Of a stretch of 12,978 nucleotides of DNA, positions 1 through 6,597 are shown piece by piece. The DNA comes from Bacillota bacterium. GTDB taxonomy: Bacteria > Bacillota > Clostridia > Acetivibrionales > DSM-2933. Positions within the stretch are counted from its first letter, which is position 1. Each line of letters starts with the position of its first letter. Position numbers and translations under genes: made by a program. The notes below the pieces were generated by a model. It had not been told where the DNA came from, did not search any database, and saw nothing but the letters and a program-made list of their open reading frames with translations. The stretch covers positions 1-12,978 of the forward strand of contig JAEYYB010000075.1 in the NCBI GenBank assembly GCA_023430975.1. Direction: 5' to 3'.

Positions 1-29
1 ATAAAACCACATTCTTTTACCACAGGAGT

Positions 30-120
30 TTGCAAAGGTGAAATCTACTCTGAACGTTATCTTGTATTTGCAAAAGTAAATTCCACTTGAACAAAAATTG
101 GGGTGGATTTTACTTTTGCA
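30..120. repeat. Imperfect direct repeat plus inverted repeat, possible mobile-element end or remnant
   Basis: Two imperfect direct copies of a TTGCAAARGTRAAWTCYAC-type motif start at 30 and 68. An inverted copy occupies 103-120. The arms 69-86 and 103-120 are complementary over 18 bases with one mismatch and are separated by 16 bases. The outer bases read TG...CA, and multiple terminal repeats of this kind occur at the ends of IS21-type insertion sequences. I see no transposase here and no convincing target duplication: left of base 31 is GGAGTT and right of base 120 is ATTAAG. It could equally be a simple hairpin or terminator of an upstream gene, although no T-run follows. The repeat is seen directly; the mobile-element origin is only inferred. 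Confidence 0.4.
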
Positions 121-163
121 ATTAAGGCATTTAACACATTTAATAAAGATTTATAAAAAAAAC

Positions 164-192
164 TTCTCAAGAAAATTAAAATATGTTAGAAT
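164..192 (+). promoter_or_regulatory. SigA-type promoter of scfA, extended -10
   Basis: TTCTCA (164-169) and TAGAAT (187-192) are separated by 17 bases. A TGT directly before the -10 makes an extended -10 element. Transcription would begin near 199, giving a leader of about 28 bases that carries the strong AGGAGGA ribosome site (214-220) six bases before the scfA start. The match to the housekeeping consensus is 4/6 and 5/6. Confidence 0.7.
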
Positions 193-226
193 ACTATAGA
201 GTAAAAAAGTCATAGGAGGAATATTG

Positions 227-367
227 ATGAAACACATTAAGACGCTTAACGGTTCTAATCTGAAAGACAGTGTTAAAAATGGCGGTTGTGGAGAATGTCA
301 GACATCATGCCAGTCCGCATGCAAGACATCTTGCACAGTAGCAAATCAAAGCTGCCAGAAGCAATAA
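227..367 (+). CDS. scfA: SCIFF precursor peptide (six cysteines in forty-five)
   Basis: This 46-residue ribosomal peptide begins MKHIKTLNGSNLKDSVKNGG and continues with a cysteine-rich core having Cys at 21, 24, 28, 32, 36 and 43. That spacing and the CGECQTSCQSACKTSCT block are the signature of the SCIFF family, whose members are near-universal in Clostridia and modified by an adjacent radical-SAM enzyme. In the characterised clostridial homologue (CteA with maturase CteB) the thioether joins Cys32 to Thr37; both residues are present at the same numbers here. The start is fixed by AGGAGGA at 214-220. The gene has its own promoter and is separated from the maturase gene by 273 bases with a strong terminator, which predicts far more peptide mRNA than enzyme mRNA. 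The physiological role of the mature peptide is not established in the family as far as I know. Confidence 0.96.
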   Translation: MKHIKTLNGSNLKDSVKNGGCGECQTSCQSACKTSCTVANQSCQKQ

Positions 368-420
368 GTAAAATATGGCTTTCATAACGGAAGTGGTATT
401 TTAGGTATTTCTAAGTACAT

Positions 421-460
421 AGCATGCCGATTATTTAAGGATGTGTCACATCGGTATGTT
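421..460 (+). other. Hairpin upstream of the scfA terminator
   Basis: Bases 421-431 and 450-460 are complementary over 11 positions, counting G-U pairs, with an 18-base loop. The hairpin lies just ahead of the terminator at 467-505 in the scfA transcript. It could protect the peptide mRNA 3' end or be a pause or anti-terminator element. The pairing is seen; the role is inferred. Confidence 0.4.
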
Positions 461-466
461 CAGTTT

Positions 467-505
467 AAAGTGGAAGGTGATATATTATCTCACTTTCCAC
501 TTTTT
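467..505 (+). terminator. Intrinsic terminator between scfA and its maturase gene
   Basis: A 14-bp stem (467-480 pairs with 490-503, with one G-U pair) and a 9-base loop is followed by a run of T residues at 501-505. This is a strong rho-independent terminator placed after the peptide gene and before the enzyme gene. The maturase must therefore be made from read-through or from its own promoter. Confidence 0.85.
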
Positions 506-582
506 GAATGTCTAGGAAATTATGATGTATTTTACAACACAATTCCTTATGACAACAATTAAGGCCGCAAAATCGCAAGTGA

Positions 583-610
583 TTTTGTTCATGTATCAAT
601 GTGTTAAAAT
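583..610 (+). promoter_or_regulatory. Possible extended -10 promoter for the SCIFF maturase gene
   Basis: TAAAAT at 605-610 is preceded by TGT, which matches an extended -10. The -35 region (about 583-588, TTTTGT at 16 bases) is poor. A small inverted repeat AAAATC...GATTTT (569-574 and 581-586) sits over the -35. Expression of the downstream gene despite the terminator at 467-505 makes a promoter here plausible. Confidence 0.4.
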
Positions 611-640
611 GAAGTTTAGGCGGGAGTTGAATTTATTTTT

Positions 641-1984
641 ATGATTCACAGGTTTAAAATGTTTGGAACAAATATTGTCACAGATGTGAACAGCGGATCT
701 GTTCATATTTTTGATGATATATCTTATGATGTACTTGATTATTACAAGGATTTTTCAAAGGAAGAAATTGTGGACAAGCTGTCTTCAAAATATCCAAAGG
801 AAGCCATTGGTGAAGCCATTTTAGAAATAGATGAACTGTGTAAAAAGGAGCTTTTATTCTGTCCTGATGTATACGAGGAATATCTACCTCTATGGGACAA
901 GGAGCCTGTAGTTAAAGCATTATGCATTCACATTTCGCATGACTGCAATTTAAGATGCAAGTATTGCTTTGCCTCCACAGGGAATTTTGGTGGTAAGAGA
1001 TCCATGATGACTCCTGAAATAGGTAAAAAGGCCATAGACTTCCTAATTAGAGAGTCGGGCAACAGAAGAAATCTTGAACTGGATTTCTTTGGAGGAGAGC
1101 CCATGATGAATTTCAATACCGTAAAGGAAATAGTAGAGTATGCTAAAAGTATATCTTCCAAACATAACAAGAATTTCAAATTCACACTTACTACAAATGC
1201 TCTTCTTTTAAAGGAAGAACATAAGGAATTTATCAATAATAATATTCAAAACATAGTTTTAAGTATTGACGGCAGGGAAGAAACAAATGACAGGATGAGA
1301 TACAAGGTTGACGGAAGCGGCTCATACAAGGATATAATAGGCAAGATAAAGGATGTGGCTGATTCGAGAAACCAGGAAAATTACTATGTAAGGGGTACCT
1401 TTACAAGAGAGAATCTTGATTTTTCCAATGATGTACTACATCTTGCAGATGAGGGCTTTAAGCAGATATCGGTTGAACCGGTAGTAGCAGCAAAGGATAC
1501 CGGTTATGATATACGTGAGGAAGATCTTAACACATTATACGACCAGTACGAAAAACTAGCTTATGAATATGTAAAACGAAGCAAGGAAGGAAATTGGTTT
1601 AACTTTTTCCATTTCATGATAGACTTGGAGCAGGGACCTTGCATTGCCAAAAGATTAAGGGGATGCGGCTCTGGGCATGAGTATATGTCTATAACTCCTG
1701 AGGGAGATATCTACCCTTGTCATCAGTTTGTCGGAATGGAAGAATTCAAGATGGGTAATGTAAACGATGAATCCACGTTTAAAGATACCCAGAAGAAGTT
1801 TATGAAATCCAATGTATATACAAAGGAAGATTGTAAAAAGTGCTGGGCTAAATTTTACTGCAGCGGCGGATGTGCAGCTAATGCATACCAGTTTAACGGC
1901 GATATCAATCTGCCTTACAGGATCGGATGTGAGCTTGAGAAGAAGAGGGTTGAGTGTGCACTTTGGATCAAGACTCAGGTTTAA
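641..1984 (+). CDS. scfB: SCIFF peptide maturase, radical SAM/SPASM thioether-forming enzyme
   Basis: This enzyme uses S-adenosylmethionine and iron-sulfur clusters to cross-link the SCIFF peptide in the cytoplasm. The N-terminal part (about 1-85) looks like a PqqD-type RiPP recognition domain that would bind the leader peptide. The radical-SAM cluster motif CNLRCKYC is at residues 102-109 (Cys 102, 106, 109), followed by the FFGGEP motif. The C-terminal region carries the cysteine-rich SPASM motifs (GCGSGHEY, IYPCHQF, CKKCWAKFYCSGGC, and a Cys in IGCELEKK) expected to hold two auxiliary clusters. The 447-residue length fits the family. The ATG at 641 gives the conserved N-terminus MIHRFKM; the GGCGGGAG site (619-626) is rather far from it, so the exact start is slightly uncertain. 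It is the partner of the 46-residue peptide at 227-367. Confidence 0.96.
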   Translation: MIHRFKMFGTNIVTDVNSGSVHIFDDISYDVLDYYKDFSKEEIVDKLSSKYPKEAIGEAILEIDELCKKELLFCPDVYEEYLPLWDKEPVVKALCIHISHDCNLRCKYCFASTGNFGGKRSMMTPEIGKKAIDFLIRESGNRRNLELDFFGGEPMMNFNTVKEIVEYAKSISSKHNKNFKFTLTTNALLLKEEHKEFINNNIQNIVLSIDGREETNDRMRYKVDGSGSYKDIIGKIKDVADSRNQENYYVRGTFTRENLDFSNDVLHLADEGFKQISVEPVVAAKDTGYDIREEDLNTLYDQYEKLAYEYVKRSKEGNWFNFFHFMIDLEQGPCIAKRLRGCGSGHEYMSITPEGDIYPCHQFVGMEEFKMGNVNDESTFKDTQKKFMKSNVYTKEDCKKCWAKFYCSGGCAANAYQFNGDINLPYRIGCELEKKRVECALWIKTQV

Positions 1985-2129
1985 GAATTGATACTTTAAT
2001 TTAGTAATTGCACTAGATTAAAGGTGTATACGTATAAGGATAAATCATTTTTTGTTTAAATTTACAGTTGATATATCCTAGAAATTTTTGTTAATCCTAT
2101 AATTACATGGTCGAATAACTCAAAAAGTA

Positions 2130-2159
2130 TTGACGAGAATGCTTTTAAAATTATATAAT
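2130..2159 (+). promoter_or_regulatory. SigA-type promoter of secD-secF
   Basis: TTGACG (2130-2135) and a perfect TATAAT (2154-2159) are separated by 18 bases. The predicted transcript starts near 2166. This rules out the in-frame ATG at 2130 as the secD start and supports the start at 2199. No clear terminator is visible between the maturase gene and this promoter. Confidence 0.8.
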
Positions 2160-2198
2160 ATCGTCATGCGGACAAGTTCAAAAGGGGGAATTTTACAG

Positions 2199-3530
2199 AT
2201 GAGAGGTAAGGATGCGGTCAAGTTCTTTACAGTTATTGCTGTAATAGCAATTTTGACCTTTTTAGCTTTTAATCCTAGTGGTACGGAGATTCCAGGAATA
2301 GGAACCATACCAAGTGCTTATGACATACGTCAGGCTGCGGATTTAAAAGGTGGTATTGATGCAGTATTAGCTCCAAAGGATAAAGATGGAAAAGCTTATG
2401 CAGCAAAGAATGAAGAACTAAATCAGGCTAAATCAGTTATTGAGCACAGGCTTGATGCAAAAGGTGTAATGGACAGGGTTGTTACAGTTGACCAAGCCAA
2501 AAAAAGAATTACCGTTCAGATTCCTTTGAAAAAAGGTACAACCATTGAAGATCCGGGCAGTACAATAGATGATCTTGGAAAAATGGCATTGCTTACATTT
2601 AGAGAAATAGATGAAACCAAGTCCGCAACTGGTCAGATTACTCCTGTAAGTGGTGATCCAATATTAGAAGGTAAAAACGTTAAGAGTGCTAAGTATCAGC
2701 AGGATCCACAGGATGGCAGCCATGATGTTGCACTTAAATTGGATGCCGAAGGTACAAAGAAGTTTGCAGAAGCTACTGCAAGGCTTATAAATAAAAGAAT
2801 AGGCGTATTTATGGATGATATGCTTTTATCAGCACCAAGCGTTAGAGTTGCTATAACCGATGGTGAATGTGTTATCGAAGGACAGGATTCTCTTGAAGAA
2901 GCAGTAAGACTTGCACAGGACATTCAATCAGGTGCTATGCCGTTCAAGCTTGCAGCTGAGAGCACAAGCTCAATAAGCCCGATACTTGGATCAAATGCAC
3001 TTAGTGTTGGTGTAACATCCGGTGTTGTAGCATTTATTCTTGTTTGTCTGTTCATGCTTATGTTCTACAGATTGCCTGGAGTACTTGCTTGTGTAGCACT
3101 TTTGGGACATACTGTTATGCAGCTGTTGTCTATATCCTGGCTTAATCTTACAATGTCACTTCCTGGTATTGCAGGTCTTATACTTTCAATAGGTATGGGC
3201 GTTGACGCCAACGTTATCATATTTGAGAGGATTAAGGAAGAGCTTAGAAATGGAAAGACTTTACGTTCTGCAATAGATTTGGGTTTTAAAAGAGCATTCA
3301 GTGCAGTTTTAGACAGTAATATAACTACTTTAATTTCAGCCGTTGTACTTCTTAACTTTGGTACAGGGCCGATAAAATCATTTGCAATTACTCTGATCGT
3401 TGGAGTTATTCTGAACTTCCTTACAGCCGTAACTGCTTCAAGACTTATGCTTAAGTCCGTAGCTGGCTTGAATATTGCAAAGCACAGATGGCTGTATGGC
3501 GTGAAAGGAGTGAAAGAACAGAATGATTGA
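2199..3530 (+). CDS. secD: Protein translocase subunit SecD
   Basis: SecD works with SecF and the SecYEG channel in the membrane, using the proton gradient to help pull exported proteins across. I chose ATG 2199 because AAGGGGG lies at 2182-2188 and the promoter lies at 2130-2159; this gives 443 residues. A first membrane helix (about 9-25) is followed by the SecD motif DLKGG (about 48-52), a large extracytoplasmic domain, and five further helices from about residue 265. The signature GMGVDANVIIFERIKEEL (about 333-350) contains the conserved Asp implicated in proton movement. The last bases overlap secF by 8, so the two are translationally coupled. In Firmicutes the two halves may be fused or separate; here they are separate. 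Confidence 0.96.
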   Translation: MRGKDAVKFFTVIAVIAILTFLAFNPSGTEIPGIGTIPSAYDIRQAADLKGGIDAVLAPKDKDGKAYAAKNEELNQAKSVIEHRLDAKGVMDRVVTVDQAKKRITVQIPLKKGTTIEDPGSTIDDLGKMALLTFREIDETKSATGQITPVSGDPILEGKNVKSAKYQQDPQDGSHDVALKLDAEGTKKFAEATARLINKRIGVFMDDMLLSAPSVRVAITDGECVIEGQDSLEEAVRLAQDIQSGAMPFKLAAESTSSISPILGSNALSVGVTSGVVAFILVCLFMLMFYRLPGVLACVALLGHTVMQLLSISWLNLTMSLPGIAGLILSIGMGVDANVIIFERIKEELRNGKTLRSAIDLGFKRAFSAVLDSNITTLISAVVLLNFGTGPIKSFAITLIVGVILNFLTAVTASRLMLKSVAGLNIAKHRWLYGVKGVKEQND

Positions 3531-4470
3531 TTTATATGGTAAGAGATTTTACTTTTTTGGATTATCCATTTTAATAGTAATAGCAGGTATAGTTGGTTAT
3601 TTTGTACATGGCGGTTTTAACCTCGATATCCAATTCGAAGGTGGAGCTATTGTATCTTTACAGATGGAAGATAATAATTTCGATGCTGCAAAAGCAGCAG
3701 ACGATGTATCCAAAGCAATTAATAAAAAGGTATCTGCTCAAAAGTCTGAAAGGGTTGATCCTAACGGTAAGGACAGGATATACATGCTGGTATTGAACGT
3801 TGCTGAGAAGACTCAGAGCTTATCAAGCGAAGAAGTTTCAAAGGTGCTCGATACAGTTAAAGGTAATTTCAAGGTTAAGAAGGATACTCAGCCTGAAATA
3901 AGAAACGTATCGGCGTTCATAGGACAGGAACTATTAAAAAATGCAATGGTGGCAACTGTTATAGTTTGTATACTTATAATATTATACCTGTGGTTCAGGT
4001 TCAGAACCATGTCGGGACCGTCGGCAGGGGTTATGGGTGTTGTAGGCCTATTGCATGATGCTGCTGTTATGATTTCAGTATACACAATATTCAATATACC
4101 TATGAATGAATCCTTTATAGCTGGTATATTGACTATACTTGGTTATTCAATGTGTGATACAATCATTATTTATGACAGAGTAAGAGAAAATACAAAGCTC
4201 CTTAGAAAAGTTCCTATAGCTGAGCTTGTAAATAAGAGTATACTGCAAACACTTGGAAGATCAATCAACACAGTTTTAACTGTTTTGATAAGTATAGCTA
4301 CCGTTTACGGTTTTGCAGTTTACTATCATATTGAATCAGTACAAGAATTTACATTACCTCTCTTAATAGGTATCGCAAGTGGATGTTATTCATCTATATT
4401 CATATCAAGTCCGTTATGGGTAATGTGGAAGCAATATAAGGCTAAACAGCCAACAGTTTCTAAAGCTTAA
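3523..4470 (+). CDS. secF: Protein translocase subunit SecF
   Basis: SecF is the partner of SecD in proton-driven late steps of Sec export. It has 315 residues. The first helix (about 9-28) is followed by the family motif LDIQFEGGAIV (about 34-44), a short extracytoplasmic domain, then five helices. The second signature is GYSMCDTIIIYDRVREN (about 206-222), where Asp and Arg correspond to the conserved pair of the SecF family; the Cys in SMCDT replaces the more usual Asn. The start ATG lies inside the last codons of secD, with AAAGGAG at 3504-3510. A terminator follows at 4491-4520, so secD-secF form a two-gene transcript. Confidence 0.95.
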   Translation: MIDLYGKRFYFFGLSILIVIAGIVGYFVHGGFNLDIQFEGGAIVSLQMEDNNFDAAKAADDVSKAINKKVSAQKSERVDPNGKDRIYMLVLNVAEKTQSLSSEEVSKVLDTVKGNFKVKKDTQPEIRNVSAFIGQELLKNAMVATVIVCILIILYLWFRFRTMSGPSAGVMGVVGLLHDAAVMISVYTIFNIPMNESFIAGILTILGYSMCDTIIIYDRVRENTKLLRKVPIAELVNKSILQTLGRSINTVLTVLISIATVYGFAVYYHIESVQEFTLPLLIGIASGCYSSIFISSPLWVMWKQYKAKQPTVSKA

Positions 4471-4490
4471 TGATTATTATTTTTAAATAT

Positions 4491-4520
4491 AAAATGCCGG
4501 TCATATGATCGGCATTTTTT
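4491..4520 (+). terminator. Intrinsic terminator of secD-secF
   Basis: AAAATGCCGGTCAT (4491-4504) is complementary to 4505-4518, with one G-U pair, and is followed by T residues to 4520. It lies 20 bases after the secF stop. The stem is nearly palindromic, so it may also work in the other direction. Confidence 0.85.
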
Positions 4521-4557
4521 GATGTCTGGGAAATTGTGTCGGTGATTAATTATAAAC

Positions 4558-4586
4558 TTGCCAATATGGAATATTTGTGTTATTGT
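4558..4586 (+). promoter_or_regulatory. Candidate promoter for panBCD, giving a long leader
   Basis: TTGCCA (4558-4563) and TATTGT (4581-4586) are 17 bases apart, with TGT before the -10. If used, transcription starts near 4593 and the panB leader is about 310 bases long and contains the three hairpin elements at 4607-4888. A closer alternative, TATAGT at 4874-4879, has no good -35. Confidence 0.45.
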
Positions 4587-4606
4587 AATTATTATATCCG
4601 GCGGTA

Positions 4607-4706
4607 TCTATATAAATTACGATAAAAATCTTACATTACATCGAGCATGTAGCCAACGATTCAAGGATACATGCGAAAACGTAATGTAATAGATTTTTCG
4701 TAATTT
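4607..4706 (+). repeat. Long imperfect-palindrome element, copy 1
   Basis: The left edge TCTATAT (4607-4613) is followed by a 13-base variable arm, AATCTTACATT, an internal loop ATCGA, a stem GCATGTA/TACATGC (4644-4650, 4668-4674), and an apical loop containing CAACGATTCAAGG. The 3' side has GAAAAC, GTAATGTAATAGATTT and then TCGTAATTT (4698-4706), which pairs exactly with AAATTACGA (4614-4622). The bases ATCTATAT occur on both sides of the palindrome (4606-4613 and 4707-4714). This is either a target-site duplication or the shared left edge of this copy and the adjacent truncated copy. The same architecture recurs at 12841-12945. It is non-coding, and I do not recognise the family. Confidence 0.75.
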
Positions 4707-4707
4707 A

Positions 4708-4750
4708 TCTATATGAAAAGTGTTAATAATCTTACATTTGTCACTTTTAA
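4708..4750 (+). repeat. Internally deleted copy of the palindrome element
   Basis: Bases 4708-4740 match 12841-12873 at 32 of 33 positions (TCTATAT, the AAAAGTG arm, AATCTTACATTTG). The sequence then jumps straight to TCACTTTTAA (4741-4750), the far end of the other copy, missing the whole apical part. The remaining arms AAAAGTG/CACTTTT can still pair. It directly abuts copy 1 (4607-4706). Confidence 0.7.
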
Positions 4751-4783
4751 AAAAAACGAACTGCACGGATAAATAAACATTAT

Positions 4784-4888
4784 TTTTTACAAACTGCTTT
4801 GAGCCCTAAGGGACGGAGACAGGTCAAATTTTAATCAACGCTTATTTGGCCATTCTCTTTTTTGGATGGCTTTTATAGTTTGTAAAAA
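4784..4888 (+). repeat. Long hairpin in the panB leader
   Basis: TTTTTACAAACT (4784-4795) is perfectly complementary to AGTTTGTAAAAA (4877-4888). Inside, AGCC/GGCT and GAGA/TCTC segments and an inner stem GGTCAAAT/ATTTGGCC enclose a loop with AATCAACG, giving a rod-like fold of about 105 bases that ends about 6 bases before the GGAG ribosome site of panB. It is not clearly related to the other palindrome copies. It could be a separate small mobile repeat or a leader structure controlling panB; no known riboswitch is recognised. Confidence 0.55.
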
Positions 4889-4905
4889 TACTATGGAGAC
4901 ACACT

Positions 4906-5748
4906 ATGAACAATAATTTTACTACTAAGGATTTTGTACAAGTTAAAAGGGACGGAAGAAAAATAACAATGCTTACCGCTTATGATTATCCTACTGCCAA
5001 GATAATTGACCAGGCAGGTATTGACTGTATACTGGTAGGAGATTCCCTTGGAATGGTTGTACTTGGCTACGAAGATACTACAAAAGTCACAGTGGGGGAT
5101 ATGATACACCATACAAAAGCCGTTGTCAGAGGAACAAAACATGCTATGGTAATTACTGATTTGCCATTTACCTCATATCACACCGGTGTATACGATAGTG
5201 TTAGAAATGCTGCAAGGCTGGTATCTGAAGGAGGCTGCAAGGCAGTTAAGCTTGAAGGCGGAGAAGATTTTAAGGATGAAATAAAGGCGATTATAAGGGC
5301 TGGTATACCGGTAATGGGACATTTGGGGTATACACCACAGTCTATAAATATATTTGGCGGGCACAAGGTACAAGGTAAGACCATAGAAGGAGCAAGAAAG
5401 TTAATAAAGGATGCACTAGCCCTTCAGGAAGCAGGAGTATTTTCAATTGTGCTTGAATGTATTCCAATGAAGCTTGCGGCATTAATAAGTGAGAAGCTTA
5501 GTATTCCAACAATTGGCATAGGCTCAGGGGTGGAATGTGACGGTCAGGTAATTGTAATACATGATGCAGTAGGGTTATACAGGGATTTTAGCCCAAAACA
5601 CGTTAAAAAGTACGCTAATGTAGGTGATATTATAGAGCAGTCTGCAAAAGACTATATTAATGACGTTACTAATAAGTATTTTCCACAAGCATGCAATTCT
5701 TACAAGATAGATGATGATGTTATTGATATATTAAGGGGAGAATTTTAA
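4906..5748 (+). CDS. panB: 3-methyl-2-oxobutanoate hydroxymethyltransferase
   Basis: This enzyme transfers a hydroxymethyl group from 5,10-methylenetetrahydrofolate to 2-oxoisovalerate, forming ketopantoate, the first committed step to pantothenate. The 280 residues are full length for the family. Visible motifs are LTAYDYPTAKIIDQAG near the N-terminus, VGDSLGMVVLG (metal-binding Asp), TDLPFTSY, VKLEGG (metal-binding Glu) and GHLGYTPQS. The start at 4906 has GGAG at 4895-4898. The gene is first of three: panC starts on the base after its stop codon. The ketopantoate reductase gene (panE or an ilvC substitute) is not in this window. Confidence 0.97.
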   Translation: MNNNFTTKDFVQVKRDGRKITMLTAYDYPTAKIIDQAGIDCILVGDSLGMVVLGYEDTTKVTVGDMIHHTKAVVRGTKHAMVITDLPFTSYHTGVYDSVRNAARLVSEGGCKAVKLEGGEDFKDEIKAIIRAGIPVMGHLGYTPQSINIFGGHKVQGKTIEGARKLIKDALALQEAGVFSIVLECIPMKLAALISEKLSIPTIGIGSGVECDGQVIVIHDAVGLYRDFSPKHVKKYANVGDIIEQSAKDYINDVTNKYFPQACNSYKIDDDVIDILRGEF

Positions 5749-6594
5749 ATGAGAGTTATAGAGAAAATAAGCGATTTAAAAGCCATTATACGTTCACAAA
5801 AATCTTCAGGAAAGACTATTGGTTTTATTCCTACAATGGGCTTTCTTCATCAGGGTCATTTGTCATTGGTTAAAGCATCAAAAGACGAAAACGATTTTAC
5901 TATCATGAGTATTTTTGTTAACCCTACTCAGTTTGGGCCCAATGAAGATTTTGACAAGTATCCTAGAGATATGGCAAGAGATACAAAGCTGGCTGAGGCA
6001 GCTGGCGTTGATGTAATATTTGCACCTTTAAAGGATGAAATGTATCCTGATGGATATAAAACCTATGTTGATGTTGTGGATATTACCAATGTATTATGCG
6101 GTAAATCACGTCCCGGTCATTTTAAAGGAGTAACAACGGTTGTGACAAAGCTTTTTAATATAGTTGAACCGGACAAGGCCTATTTTGGTCAAAAAGATGG
6201 TCAGCAGGTGATTGTTTTAAAAAAGATGGTACGAGACTTAAATATGAACCTGGAGATAGTAACATGCCCTATAGTAAGGGAAAGCGACGGGCTTGCCATG
6301 AGCTCAAGAAACACTTATCTTTCTCCGGAACAACGCAGTGGGGCATTGGTTCTCTCTAAATCGCTCTTTAAAGCGGAACAGCTGATAAAAGATGGAGAAA
6401 GAGATGTTGCCCATATAATAGGGTATATAAGCGAAAAAATATCAGAAATAAGCTTTGCAGATATTGATTATGTTGAGGTTACAGACATAATTAATCTGGA
6501 AAAAGTTGATACTATAAATGGAAAAGTATTAATTGCGTTAGCTGTAAGGTTTGGTAAAACAAGGCTTATAGATAATGTAATAGTGGAGGTGTAA
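5749..6594 (+). CDS. panC: Pantothenate synthetase (pantoate--beta-alanine ligase)
   Basis: PanC joins pantoate and beta-alanine through a pantoyl-adenylate, using ATP, in the cytoplasm. It has 281 residues, as usual. The nucleotidyl-transferase signature is TMGFLHQGHLSLV with HxGH at residues 34-37. Further family motifs are FVNPTQFGPNEDFDKYPR, PGHFKGVTTVVTKLFN, KAYFGQKDGQQ and the KMSKS-like MSSRN. The ATG follows the panB stop without a gap, with GGGGAG just upstream inside panB, so translation is probably coupled. The beta-alanine substrate is supplied by the next gene, panD. Confidence 0.97.
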   Translation: MRVIEKISDLKAIIRSQKSSGKTIGFIPTMGFLHQGHLSLVKASKDENDFTIMSIFVNPTQFGPNEDFDKYPRDMARDTKLAEAAGVDVIFAPLKDEMYPDGYKTYVDVVDITNVLCGKSRPGHFKGVTTVVTKLFNIVEPDKAYFGQKDGQQVIVLKKMVRDLNMNLEIVTCPIVRESDGLAMSSRNTYLSPEQRSGALVLSKSLFKAEQLIKDGERDVAHIIGYISEKISEISFADIDYVEVTDIINLEKVDTINGKVLIALAVRFGKTRLIDNVIVEV

Positions 6595-6597
6595 AAT

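Noticed and set aside
627..644. Mini leader frame TTG...TGA overlapping the maturase ATG
   Set aside because: The spacing to the GGGAG sequence is too short for initiation and the five-codon frame is easily due to chance.
2027..2036. TATACGTATA palindrome between the maturase gene and secD
   Set aside because: It is a ten-base dyad in AT-rich DNA with no further symmetry and no placement relative to a promoter; chance is likely.
2130..2198. In-frame upstream ATG that would lengthen SecD by 23 residues
   Set aside because: It overlaps the -35 of a strong promoter (2130-2159), lacks a ribosome site, and the added residues do not resemble a SecD N-terminus. The start at 2199 has AAGGGGG upstream.
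3593..3796. Open frame inside secF in another phase
   Set aside because: It lies fully within secF, has no ribosome site, and its peptide shows no family features. The same applies to the minus-strand frames inside the other genes.
4607..4706. Integron attC site, suggested by the bulged imperfect hairpin
   Set aside because: The outer ends lack the RYYYAAC/GTTRRRY boxes, and no integrase or gene cassette is seen.
4607..4888. CRISPR array in the repeat-rich panB leader
   Set aside because: The repeats are imperfect palindromes of different length, not short direct repeats with regular unique spacers, and no cas gene is present.
4593..4905. Known riboswitch in the panB leader
   Set aside because: I could match no known riboswitch consensus; the structure is better explained by repeated palindromes.
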